Assembly: GCF_000967545.1 (NCBI RefSeq)
Contig: NZ_JXXV01000004.1
Span: forward strand, 1-64,000
Source: Vibrio galatheae
GTDB taxonomy: Bacteria; Pseudomonadota; Gammaproteobacteria; Enterobacterales; Vibrionaceae
Direction of reading: 5' to 3'
DNA length: 64,000 nucleotides
The position numbers and the translations under genes were made by a program. The notes under the pieces were generated by a model. It had not been told where the DNA came from and did no database searches. It saw only the letters and a list, made by a program, of their open reading frames with translations. Positions 1 to 7,844 of the stretch are shown one piece after another; positions within the stretch are counted from its first letter, which is position 1, and every line of letters starts with the position of its first letter.

Positions 1-710
1 AAATTTAGTTGACCATTACAAGCAGGACTTTGAACTGTTTTTGGAAGTGCTATCGAAAGTTTTCGAACAGTTTAATTGGGTGTTGCATAGCTACTGCTTA
101 ATGACCAATCACTATCACTTGTTGGTAGACACTCCAGACGGAAACTTGAGTAAAGGTATGCGGCAGCTAAATGGAGTGTATACCCAAAGATTTAATTGCA
201 AACATCAGCGAGTAGGTCATTTATATCGAGGCTGATACAAAGCTGCCTTGGTTGATAATCCTGAAGAATGCCAATGGAGCAGCTGGCACACAATCATGGG
301 TAAAAAAGAAGCACCAGAGTGGTTGGCAGTTAATCAAACATTGCTACTCTTTGATAGCCAACTAAGTAAAGCGAGACGAAAGTATCACGACTTTTACTTT
401 CAGGTATAGGCAAAGCGTTGTGGGATAATCTTAAACAACAAGTTTTTTGGGTAGTGAAGATTTCATCAATAGCCATATGGAAAGTTCAAACGTGATAGAG
501 GGTGATATTGCAGAAATTCCTGCAAAACAGCGTCGCCCAAATCCGTTGTCGCTACAGCAATATGCAATTAATGCGAGTACGCGAGATGAAGCGATAACGA
601 TGGCATTCGCGAGCGGTGGCTACACTCGAAGACAGTTAGGTGATTTCTTTGGGCTACACTATTCGCGAATTAGTCGGATAGTGGCAAAAGGCAAGACCTG
701 GCCCCTCTGA
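1..710 (+). pseudogene. REP-associated tyrosine transposase (RAYT, Y1_Tnp type), broken remnant
   Basis: Reading frame 2 is open from the window edge and gives typical RAYT sequence, including the HUH-type motif NHYHLLV and the conserved GMRQLNGVYTQRF. An in-frame TGA at 233-235 falls where the family continues G-R-Y-K. After it the frame resumes (YKAALVDNPEECQWSSW), but roughly 20-25 residues usual between LVD and the WSS motif are missing. The frame is lost again near 400-410 (stop TAG at 407-409 while GIGKALWDNL continues in frame 1) and once more at the T-run 443-448. The C-terminal part (447-710) keeps the helix-turn-helix end of the family (GGYTRRQLGDFFGLHYSRISRIV). One stop, one deletion and two frameshifts make this a dead gene. 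The 5' end lies outside the window. In intact form it would be a single-stranded-DNA transposase linked to REP sequences. Confidence 0.88.
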
Positions 711-1043
711 TGCTAGTGGGTTTGATCTTTATAATCAGATCGGGTTAACTATTTTAAATAGAGGGAGATATACTATCAGGAGCATAGCCCAGCAGAATAT
801 CAATGGAGCAGACTTTATTGTCTGTTAATAGCATATTCTTTCCATCATTTTCATACATGGATGGTTTGATTTTTTTTTTATAACTATTCTACAGTTATAG
901 GCAGACATGTAATTGTAGGCAGAAAGAAAAACGACAAACAATCAAGATGTTTCATTAGATATCAGCGATATCAAGAATGTTGCGATTGGCCACTTCCCTA
1001 GTGGTAAAACGATTATTGGCTTGGCGATTGAGCCCTAATTCTT
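711..1043. other. Intergenic region with a possible short coding remnant
   Basis: This is an AT-rich stretch between the transposase relic and the cupredoxin operon. Frame 1 from 919 to the TAA at 1036-1038 is open for 39 codons and reads like protein near its end (NVAIGHFPSGKTIIGLAIEP), but it has no start codon and is cut by a TAG at 916. It may be the 3' tail of a lost upstream gene of the operon. I see no tRNA or clear promoter here. Confidence 0.3.
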
Positions 1044-1664
1044 ATGAGGTGCCCCTTGTACAAAACAAAATGGTGGTTATCGTTGCTCTGCTTCGCAGTT
1101 AGCACTGTACACGCCGCTGATATTCGAGTAGAAGTGCGAAAAACAACGGGAGAACCGTTAGAAAATGCGGTTGTATTTCTAAAGTCAGATCGATTAAAGA
1201 GCCAGCTAAAACCGTTGAGCAACGTCGAAATGGCGCAGAAACATCGTGCATTTGTTCCCGGAGTGCTTGTTATTACCAAAGGAACTGCAGTTGATTTCCC
1301 CAATCGCGACACTGTTCGCCACCATGTTTACTCTTTTTCTCCAGCGAAAACGTTTGAACTCAAGCTCTACAACGACAAACCTGAACAACCAATTGTCTTT
1401 GATCAAGCAGGTGTAGTTGAACTCGGTTGTAACATCCACGACAGTATGCTGGCTTGGATATTGGTGTCAGAGACACCAGTCTATACACAAACCAATCAAC
1501 AAGGTGAGGCTATTTTTCCTGATCAAATACCAGAGCACTATGAGATTGATGTGTGGCATGCCAGCTTACCGTATAGCTCACCGTTTGTGACTTCAAGTGT
1601 GACCGTCGATGCACAGCCTGTTTCACTTAGTATGACTATACCAGACTCTGGAGAGAGATTGTGA
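1044..1664 (+). CDS. Periplasmic cupredoxin-domain protein (methylamine-utilization-protein-like)
   Basis: The 206-residue protein starts with a Sec signal peptide (basic start, hydrophobic core, likely cut after VHA at about residue 24), so it should be periplasmic. The middle is a cupredoxin-like fold: HHVYSF supplies a His and CNIHDSM supplies Cys, His and Met, together the ligand set of a type 1 copper site. The C-terminal third looks like a beta-sandwich. Proteins of this kind are often annotated as methylamine utilization proteins, but no mau genes are nearby, so that name should not be read as function. The gene overlaps the next one by 4 bases (GTGA), so the two are translationally coupled. 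My inference is that it is a copper-binding or redox partner of the GGDEF-EAL protein; copper sensing is only a possibility. Confidence 0.8.
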   Translation: MRCPLYKTKWWLSLLCFAVSTVHAADIRVEVRKTTGEPLENAVVFLKSDRLKSQLKPLSNVEMAQKHRAFVPGVLVITKGTAVDFPNRDTVRHHVYSFSPAKTFELKLYNDKPEQPIVFDQAGVVELGCNIHDSMLAWILVSETPVYTQTNQQGEAIFPDQIPEHYEIDVWHASLPYSSPFVTSSVTVDAQPVSLSMTIPDSGERL

Positions 1665-4024
1665 GTCTAAACTGGGCATTTTTCAAAGAGAGTCTATCCA
1701 AACGATTTATTTTTATCACTTTATTACTGCTGATTACTGTGCAAGCCATCAGCTTTACTTTAGTTAATATCACCGTGGACAAGTCTGTTCGCGAGGAAAT
1801 CAGACAGTCATTAGAAGTATCAAAACGCGTTTGGAATCAATTGCTGACACAATCTAATTCTATGTTACAAGAGAGTGCAGAAGTGCTCGCTTCCGACTTT
1901 GGTTTTCGCTCCGCCGTCGCCACTCAAGATCAAAGCACCATTGCCTCCGCTTTGTTAAATAACGCTCAGCGCATCAACGCTTCCATTGCCATTTTGATTG
2001 ATGCCAACTGGCAGCTAAAAGCTGCTTCTTCCGAAGCTATTTTGTTTGACGACCCTTCGGTATATAAAGATATTATCCAACGTTTTGACGAGCAAAAAAA
2101 CTTTCAACTGATGATGTACAACGGCAAACCGACCCAGTTCGTACTGGCTCCGGTACGTGCTCCGAGAGTGATCGGCTACGTTTTGCTGGGCTTCGATATT
2201 GACCAAGAACGCATCATACAAGCCAGCCAGCTATCGGGGGTTGAAATAGCCCTTATCTCTTCATCAACAGGGACGAAAACCATCAAAGTAGTCGCCAGTT
2301 CAGAGGCAATTGCTGACTATTTTCTCTCGCAAAACAATACAATAGCAACAGACGAACACTCACTCCAGGACATTGTGATCAATCAAGAGGTTTTCATCAG
2401 TGGGTTATTAAGCGAGCAAACCTCGACACAACATTGGATTCATGTTGTTTTCCTTGAATCTTTGCCAAAGGCCAGCGAGAAATTTAATCAACTTTCAACT
2501 CAATATCTGACCGTAAGTGGCGCTGGCATTATTATCTTCACTTTGGCCATATTCGCCTTGTCTCACCGAACTTTAAAACCGCTAATCGTCCTCACCGAAG
2601 CAACCACAGAACTAGAAAAGGGGAATTTCTCTTCCGATATTGAAGGCACGGATCGCCCCGATGAGATCGGACAACTCGCGAGAGGGTTCGAGCAAATGCG
2701 TACTAGCATAGAGGACCAGAGAGAGACCATCACTCAACTGGCTTACTTCGATCCCCTGACCTCATTGCCCAATCGTCTCAATTTTAAACAAACACTGAGC
2801 GAAGCAATGGCGTCTAACACATTTGGGCAAATTTCCGTTGTCACATTTAATCTCGATCGCTTTAAGCAAGTGAATGATGTGCTCGGCTATGAAGTGGGCG
2901 ACCGGGTGCTCAAAACCGTTGCAGAGCGTTTAAGTGACGCAGCACACCTCCCCTCTGCTATGATGACGGCTCATGTCAGTGGTGATGAGTTTTCAGTGAT
3001 GCTGAACACTTCCAGCCAGCCACCTTTTGAGGCAGCACAACAGCTTAGGCGCAGTTTGGACGAAGCGTTTGAAATCGATGGAACGCACATTGATCTCAGT
3101 GTATCCATCGGCATTGCGTCTTGGCCAAAGGATTCCGCCGATCCTGACTCTCTAATTCATGCTTCACAAGTTGCCATGTACGCGGCGAAATCGAAAAAAG
3201 AGCAGATCGTACTCTACGACCAAGCCTTGGTTGCGGCGGCTCCACAAAACTTATCACTGCTTTCTGAGCTGCGCCGCGCGGTACGAGAAAGTGAACTGCG
3301 TGTTTTCCTACAAGCCAAAGTAGATGCAGAATCCTCGCTAGTAGCCGCTGCTGAAGCCTTGATTCGTTGGCAGCATCCCAGTAAAGGCATGATCGCACCC
3401 TATCACTTTGTCCCCTTTGCTGAACAGACCGGTTTTGTGCGTGAAATTACTAAATGGGTGATGAGAGAAGTCATTAGCCAATGGCACCATGTGCAACCGC
3501 TGAGAGGGCAAATGATAATTTCGATTAACTTGTCGACTTGGGATCTCATGACAGGTCAGTTACCTGCTTTCCTTGATTCCCTTCTGAGCGAATTCAAGGT
3601 GCCAGCAGCGGGTATCTGTCTAGAAATCACCGAAAGCGCTATCATGGAAGATCCGAAGATCGCCCAACAAACCTTAAATGAGCTTGCCGAAATGGGTTTT
3701 CACCTTTCCATCGACGATTTTGGTACAGGTTATTCGTCACTTGGCTATCTGAAACAGCTACCCGTTAATGAGCTCAAAGTCGATAAATCTTTTGTCCTCA
3801 ATATGATAGAGAACAACAACGACAGAATTATCGTCAGCTCCACCATTGAACTGGCGCACAATTTAGGGTTGCGTGTTGTCGCTGAGGGAGTGGAAACCCG
3901 AGAGTTGTTTGATACGCTAGCGGCTCTGCAATGCGATGAAGTCCAAGGTTACTACATCAACAAACCAATGCCGATGGAGGAGTTTGTCGCTTGGCGTGAC
4001 AAGTGGTACTCCCTGCATACTTAA
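1661..4024 (+). CDS. Membrane sensor GGDEF-EAL protein (cyclic-di-GMP turnover)
   Basis: The 787-residue protein has a TM helix at about residues 14-35, a large periplasmic sensor region (probably dCACHE type, about 40-285), a second TM helix at about 287-307, HAMP, GGDEF (about 365-520) and EAL (about 535-780). The cyclase motif is SGDEF rather than GGDEF, and no RxxD inhibitory site precedes it. The EAL domain keeps EALIRW, the ITES Glu, DDFGTGYSS and EGVET, so I expect phosphodiesterase activity, with the GGDEF domain possibly only binding GTP. Translation starts at a GTG inside the stop region of the cupredoxin gene. The upstream partner and the periplasmic domain suggest that the cupredoxin or its ligand is the signal (inference). 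Confidence 0.9.
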   Translation: MSLNWAFFKESLSKRFIFITLLLLITVQAISFTLVNITVDKSVREEIRQSLEVSKRVWNQLLTQSNSMLQESAEVLASDFGFRSAVATQDQSTIASALLNNAQRINASIAILIDANWQLKAASSEAILFDDPSVYKDIIQRFDEQKNFQLMMYNGKPTQFVLAPVRAPRVIGYVLLGFDIDQERIIQASQLSGVEIALISSSTGTKTIKVVASSEAIADYFLSQNNTIATDEHSLQDIVINQEVFISGLLSEQTSTQHWIHVVFLESLPKASEKFNQLSTQYLTVSGAGIIIFTLAIFALSHRTLKPLIVLTEATTELEKGNFSSDIEGTDRPDEIGQLARGFEQMRTSIEDQRETITQLAYFDPLTSLPNRLNFKQTLSEAMASNTFGQISVVTFNLDRFKQVNDVLGYEVGDRVLKTVAERLSDAAHLPSAMMTAHVSGDEFSVMLNTSSQPPFEAAQQLRRSLDEAFEIDGTHIDLSVSIGIASWPKDSADPDSLIHASQVAMYAAKSKKEQIVLYDQALVAAAPQNLSLLSELRRAVRESELRVFLQAKVDAESSLVAAAEALIRWQHPSKGMIAPYHFVPFAEQTGFVREITKWVMREVISQWHHVQPLRGQMIISINLSTWDLMTGQLPAFLDSLLSEFKVPAAGICLEITESAIMEDPKIAQQTLNELAEMGFHLSIDDFGTGYSSLGYLKQLPVNELKVDKSFVLNMIENNNDRIIVSSTIELAHNLGLRVVAEGVETRELFDTLAALQCDEVQGYYINKPMPMEEFVAWRDKWYSLHT

Positions 4025-4675
4025 CCGCACGATATGCACCGATATCAACCCTTGTCACAATGCCCAAAAGAAAAACTCAGCCTGCGCTTAATGCCACTGG
4101 TCTCAAGGTTTATGGCGAAGGTGAATGGAAGGTCAAGAAGTACGGTGCTGACGGAAGTGCAGAGTCTGGCGTAAGCTGCATATCGCAGTAGATACAAGCA
4201 TCCAAGAACTAGTTGAAGCAGAGCTTATCTAACGTAACCGATGCTGAAGTGCTCCCCAATTGACTCAAGCAGACACGTAGTAAAATCATTGAGATATAAG
4301 ATGATGGCGCTTATGACACAAGGATTTGCCATGATGCTTTACGGATCGTTCCGCTTATCCCGCCATGAGATGGGGCTGCCTTCTGGGAGCAGGGACGCAA
4401 TTTAGCAGTAGGTTGTCAGAAGCTCTGCGGCTCCAACAAGAAGTGGAATAAGCGGTATGACTATCACAAGCATTCGCTATCAGAGACAGCAATGTATCGA
4501 GTGAAACTGTTGTTAGGTGGGAAATTAAGCCTGAGAACCTACAACGCTCAAGTTGGCGAGACTTACGCTAGGATCAAAGCGCTGAATAAGCTTACGGGTT
4601 AAGTATGCCAGAAACTCATAAGAATCAAGCACTATGGGACAGGCATGTCTTCTCTTTGAATTAAGCGACTAAGCC
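4025..4675 (+). mobile_element. Decayed IS5-family (IS903-group-like) insertion sequence
   Basis: Conceptual translation with frameshifts gives strong IS5 transposase sequence: ATGLKVYGEGEWKVKKYG in frame from about 4087, VWRKLHIAVDT after a frameshift near 4150, then SNVTDAEVLPN, DGAYDT (one of the DDE acidic positions), VGCQKL, SETAMYRVK, LSLRTYNAQVGETYARIKALNKLTG. Several stops (for example at 4189 and in the segment around 4255-4295) and indels kill it, and the N-terminal half of the transposase is absent, with the relic beginning right after the GGDEF-EAL stop. At the right edge, 4654-4675 resembles the terminal inverted repeat of the group (read inward, it begins GGCTTAGTCGC). I could not find the left inverted repeat or a target duplication. 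Confidence 0.85.
4654..4675 (-). repeat. Probable right terminal inverted repeat of the IS5-family relic
   Basis: Read from the outside, the sequence starts GGCTTAGTCGCTTAATTC, close to the ends of IS903-like elements (GGCTTTGTTGCGTAATTC from memory). It is exactly where integrase coding sequence on the minus strand is interrupted, which supports it as the element boundary. Confidence 0.6.
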
Positions 4676-4757
4676 CATCAAAGAGTGTGTACTCTTTATC
4701 TTGTGGCTTAGCGTTAAAGATTTGCTTATCTGTTAAAGATTTAGTTGTTCTTGCCAT
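4674..4757 (-). pseudogene. 5' fragment of a P4-type tyrosine-recombinase (island integrase) gene
   Basis: On the minus strand an ATG at 4757 opens 28 codons that read as the N-terminal start of DUF4102/P4-type integrases: MARTTKSLTDKQ, then NAKPQDKEYTLFDG. The match stops at 4674, where the IS5-family inverted repeat begins. The remaining ~370 residues of a normal integrase are gone. The fragment lies downstream of the 3' end of tRNA-Asn with its start nearest the tRNA, the layout expected of a genomic island integrated at that tRNA. The fragment is too short to function. Confidence 0.72.
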
Positions 4758-4885
4758 GATTGATACACCGTAAATTGGAACATACGGACAATGTACCTAT
4801 TTGTGTACCTAAACTTCTAAGCTAGTACTAGTCAGTAAAAGAAGTTAAGAGAATACAATCCCTTGAAATAGCTAGGTTTAGATAC

Positions 4886-4914
4886 AAAAAAAGACGTCCT
4901 AGGACGTCTTTTTT
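4886..4914 (-). terminator. Rho-independent terminator of tRNA-Asn
   Basis: A perfect dyad (AGACGTCC/GGACGTCT) is flanked by A7 on the left and T6 on the right, so it can work in both directions. On the minus strand it lies just past the tRNA-Asn 3' end. Confidence 0.85.
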
Positions 4915-4922
4915 CTGGAATT

Positions 4923-4998
4923 TGGCTCCCCCTGCGGGACTCGAACCTGCGACATACGGATTAACAGTCCGCCGTTCTACCAACTGAACTAAGGGGGA
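4923..4998 (-). tRNA. tRNA-Asn (anticodon GTT)
   Basis: The reverse strand folds as a 76-nt tRNA with acceptor arm TCCCCCT/AGGGGGA, D-arm TTCAGTTGGTAGAA, anticodon loop centred on GTT (asparagine), T-arm GGTTCGAGTCC and an encoded CCA end. It has its own promoter and terminator. Its 3' end faces the island relic and is the presumed integration site. Confidence 0.96.
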
Positions 4999-5017
4999 AT
5001 TGCATTAAGCGAGGCGA

Positions 5018-5046
5018 ATCTTAGCGAGCTGCTTAAGTAGTGTCAA
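5018..5046 (-). promoter_or_regulatory. Sigma-70 promoter of tRNA-Asn
   Basis: On the minus strand TTGACA (5041-5046) and TAAGAT (5018-5023) are separated by 17 bases, followed by a GC-rich discriminator typical of stable RNA genes. Confidence 0.75.
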
Positions 5047-5480
5047 TACACTAAATGCGATTTCAATTAAAAAATGCACATAAAAAAAACTTTACTTTTC
5101 TGCAGCCCTTATCGAGTAAAGGGTAGGTTTACTTATCCACTAAAATTGTGGATAAGTGTGTGTGTTAAAATTGAGTAAGTCAGGAAAGTCTCAAAACCGA
5201 AATAATTGTCATGATCATGAAATTAGAATGATGGACTGTAACGTCTTGTAGCACAATGATTTGTCGGCTTCTTGATAATAAATGCAATAAAATGATGAGC
5301 ACTTAAGAAAAGTGGTTCTAACGAAGTTTTCAGGAAAAATGTGTATAAGCTGTGAGTTGAATTGAGCTGATTTTAGAGGTAGATCTCTAGCAAGGCGAAA
5401 GATAGTATCAGGATTAACGGCAATGATCTAGCGTCTCTATGTCACTTTATGCAAAACAGTGATTAATTTTTTCGTTAAGA
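5047..5480. other. Intergenic region upstream of uvrB without recognised genes
   Basis: This AT-rich stretch has stops in all frames at short intervals. I found no convincing small gene or RNA. The uvrB control region begins at its right edge. Confidence 0.5.
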
Positions 5481-5487
5481 CTTGAGG

Positions 5488-5503
5488 CTGTATACATATA
5501 CAG
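5488..5503 (+). promoter_or_regulatory. LexA (SOS) box of uvrB
   Basis: CTGTATACATATACAG is a full match to the gammaproteobacterial LexA pattern CTGT-N8-ACAG and is fully palindromic. It lies 42 bases before the uvrB start codon and sits between a -35-like TTGAGG (5482-5487) and a -10-like CACAAT (5505-5510), a position where bound LexA would block RNA polymerase. Confidence 0.9.
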
Positions 5504-5545
5504 TCACAATATAACCTCCTCCTCATGATGAGACAGAGTTGAAGT

Positions 5546-7576
5546 ATGAGCAAAGTTTTTGATTTAGTATCTGATTATAAGCCTTCAGGCGATCAGCCAA
5601 CGGCTATTGAGCAATTACTTGAAGGCCTAGATTCTGGCTTGGCGCACCAAACGCTACTCGGTGTAACAGGTTCAGGTAAGACTTTTACCTTGGCGAATGT
5701 CATTGCTAATGCGCAAAGACCTGCAATTTTATTGGCACCGAATAAAACTCTGGCAGCTCAGCTTTATGGGGAAATGAAATCTTTCTTTCCCAATAATGCC
5801 GTTGAGTACTTCGTCTCTTACTATGATTACTACCAACCGGAAGCTTATGTGCCGACCACTGATACGTTTATTGAAAAAGACGCGTCGGTGAATGCACATA
5901 TTGAACAAATGCGCCTATCTGCTACTAAAGCGCTTCTAGAGCGTAAAGATGCGATTATTGTCGCCTCTGTTTCTGCAATCTACGGTCTGGGTGACCCTGA
6001 ATCTTATTTACAAATGATGCTGCATATTCGCCGTGGAGATGTGATGGATCAGCGCGATATTTTGCGTCGACTCGCTGAGCTTCAATACAGTCGTAATGAT
6101 GTGGCATTTGAGCGAGGGCAATTTCGAGTTCGCGGCGAGGTGATTGATATTTTCCCTGCAGAATCAGACCAAGACGCCGTGCGTATTGAAATGTTTGACG
6201 ATGAGATTGATTGCATTAGTGTCTTTGATCCTTTGACTGGTGCTATCAAGCAGCGTGACTTAGCGCGTTACACCATCTATCCCAAAACACACTATGTTAC
6301 GCCGCGAGAGCGAATTCTGGGTGCGATAGAAAATATCAAACTCGAGCTCGAAGTTCGTAAGAAGTATCTATTAGAAAACAATAAACTGCTTGAAGAACAA
6401 CGTATTTCACAACGTACTCAGTTTGATATTGAGATGATGAACGAGCTGGGGTTCTGTTCAGGCATTGAAAACTATTCTCGCTACCTCAGTGGGCGTAATG
6501 AAGGTGAGCCGCCACCGACCTTGTTTGACTACCTACCTCATGATGGGTTGCTGATCATTGATGAGTCCCATGTAACGGTTCCCCAGATTGGCGCTATGTT
6601 CAAAGGTGATCGCTCGCGCAAAGAGACGCTGGTGGAATTTGGCTTCCGTCTGCCTTCTGCGCTCGATAACCGCCCACTCAAGTTTGAAGAATTTGAATCT
6701 CTTGCGCCGCAGACCATTTTTGTTTCTGCCACGCCGGGTAATTATGAGTTGGAAAAATCAGACGGTGAAGTCGCAGACCAAGTGGTTCGTCCGACAGGCC
6801 TACTTGATCCGGTGCTAGAAGTACGTCCTGTAGCCACTCAGGTAGATGATCTTCTCTCAGAGATACGCATTCGAGCAGCAAAAGATGAACGGGTATTGGT
6901 CACCACCTTGACCAAACGCATGGCGGAAGACTTAACCGAATATCTTACCGAGCATGACGTTAAAGTGCGTTATCTACACTCAGATATTGATACCGTGGAA
7001 AGGGTTGAGATTATTCGCGATTTGCGCCTAGGGGAATTTGACGTATTAGTTGGGATCAACCTGTTGCGAGAAGGTCTTGATATGCCAGAGGTTTCTTTAG
7101 TCGCTATTCTTGATGCGGATAAAGAAGGCTTCTTGCGCTCTGAGCGTTCGCTGATCCAGACCATAGGTCGTGCGGCACGTAATATCTCGGGCAAAGCGAT
7201 TCTGTACGCGGACAGAATTACCAAATCGATGGAAAAAGCGATGGGTGAAACCAATCGCCGCCGCGAAAAGCAACAAGCTTACAATGAGAAAATGGGCATT
7301 GAGCCGCAAGCGTTGAAACGTAATATTAAAGATATTATGGAGCTCGGTGATATTACTAAGAGCAAGAAGCAACGGACGAGTAAAGCGGTACCTTTGTCCA
7401 AGGTCGCTGAGCCGTCACAAAGCTATGATGTGATGACACCTCAACAGCTAGACAAAGAAATAAGTAAACTTGAAGCGCAAATGTATCAGCATGCCCAAGA
7501 TTTGGAGTTTGAGTTAGCGGCAGAGAAACGTGATCAAATTGATAAGCTACGTCAGCAGTTTATTGTTAACAGCTAG
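5546..7576 (+). CDS. uvrB: UvrABC system protein B, nucleotide excision repair
   Basis: UvrB is the DNA-damage-verifying helicase-like subunit that is loaded by UvrA and recruits UvrC for incision. The 676-residue product matches family length (E. coli 673). Visible signatures are the Walker A VTGSGKT near residue 40, the beta-hairpin [12 protein letters not shown] near residue 92 that inserts into DNA, DESH (Walker B), the helicase motif VI region QTIGRAARN, and a C-terminal UVR domain ([23 protein letters not shown]) that binds UvrC. The ATG at 5546 gives the standard N-terminus. Expression should be SOS-induced through the LexA box just upstream. No partner gene is in an operon with it; the qrr1 terminator lies 25 bases past its stop. 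Confidence 0.98.
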   Translation: MSKVFDLVSDYKPSGDQPTAIEQLLEGLDSGLAHQTLLGVTGSGKTFTLANVIANAQRPAILLAPNKTLAAQLYGEMKSFFPNNAVEYFVSYYDYYQPEAYVPTTDTFIEKDASVNAHIEQMRLSATKALLERKDAIIVASVSAIYGLGDPESYLQMMLHIRRGDVMDQRDILRRLAELQYSRNDVAFERGQFRVRGEVIDIFPAESDQDAVRIEMFDDEIDCISVFDPLTGAIKQRDLARYTIYPKTHYVTPRERILGAIENIKLELEVRKKYLLENNKLLEEQRISQRTQFDIEMMNELGFCSGIENYSRYLSGRNEGEPPPTLFDYLPHDGLLIIDESHVTVPQIGAMFKGDRSRKETLVEFGFRLPSALDNRPLKFEEFESLAPQTIFVSATPGNYELEKSDGEVADQVVRPTGLLDPVLEVRPVATQVDDLLSEIRIRAAKDERVLVTTLTKRMAEDLTEYLTEHDVKVRYLHSDIDTVERVEIIRDLRLGEFDVLVGINLLREGLDMPEVSLVAILDADKEGFLRSERSLIQTIGRAARNISGKAILYADRITKSMEKAMGETNRRREKQQAYNEKMGIEPQALKRNIKDIMELGDITKSKKQRTSKAVPLSKVAEPSQSYDVMTPQQLDKEISKLEAQMYQHAQDLEFELAAEKRDQIDKLRQQFIVNS

Positions 7577-7600
7577 TGCTATTGTGTCAGACAGGCAGGT

Positions 7601-7695
7601 AAAAAAAAGCCAGCAGAAATAAGTTCTACTGGCTGTAATTTGTGAATACTAAATTCACTAACAACGTCAGTTGGCTAGGTGACCCATGAGGGTCA
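7601..7695 (-). ncRNA. qrr1: Qrr1-type quorum regulatory small RNA
   Basis: On the minus strand the sequence holds the hallmark conserved Qrr block CACCTAGCCAACTGACGTTG followed by TTAGTGAA (7656-7684). It is preceded by a 5' hairpin GACCC-TCAT-GGGTC (7681-7694) and followed by a second stem (TGAAT/ATTCA) and a terminator stem GCCAG.AGAA/TTCT.CTGGC (7609-7633) with a T8 tail. Length is about 95 nt. Qrr RNAs act with Hfq to repair-by-pairing on quorum-sensing mRNAs: in Vibrio they repress the LuxR/HapR master regulator and activate aphA. The location divergent from luxO and the sigma-54 promoter with a LuxO dyad agree. The exact 5' end is inferred from the promoter. Confidence 0.95.
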
Positions 7696-7705
7696 GTTAA
7701 AATTT

Positions 7706-7721
7706 TGCATATAGCATGCCA
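7706..7721 (-). promoter_or_regulatory. Sigma-54 promoter of qrr1
   Basis: The minus strand reads TGGCATGCTATATGCA, with GG at -24 and GC at -12 at the required 10-base separation (consensus TGGCAC-N5-TTGCW). It places the RNA start near 7695. Sigma-54 promoters need an activator such as LuxO. Confidence 0.88.
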
Positions 7722-7782
7722 AGCGTTTTAGCAGAAAAACAGGCTGTTTTTGATCTTATTTGGCTAGGTATAGGCTTTTTAT

Positions 7783-7795
7783 TTGCATAATGCAA
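7783..7795. promoter_or_regulatory. LuxO binding site
   Basis: TTGCATAATGCAA is a perfect dyad matching the described LuxO operator pattern TTGCA-N3-TGCAA. It lies about 60 bases upstream of the qrr1 -24 element, an enhancer-type position, and about 50 bases before the luxO start, so it may also let LuxO repress its own gene. Confidence 0.78.
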
Positions 7796-7844
7796 AGCGC
7801 AATGCGATTATTTGTATAAATGCGACAAATGCCTTGGCTGGGTT

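Noticed and set aside
1044-1664. Methylamine dehydrogenase accessory protein
   Set aside because: The label is a common automatic name; no mau genes are present, so I describe it only as a cupredoxin protein.
4003-4191. Open frame of 62 codons after the GGDEF-EAL gene
   Set aside because: It begins inside the GGDEF-EAL gene and then enters IS5 transposase sequence by chance; it is part of a dead mobile element.
7812-7844. Longer luxO from TTG 7812
   Set aside because: The added residues are not like Vibrio LuxO N-termini and ATG 7845 fits.
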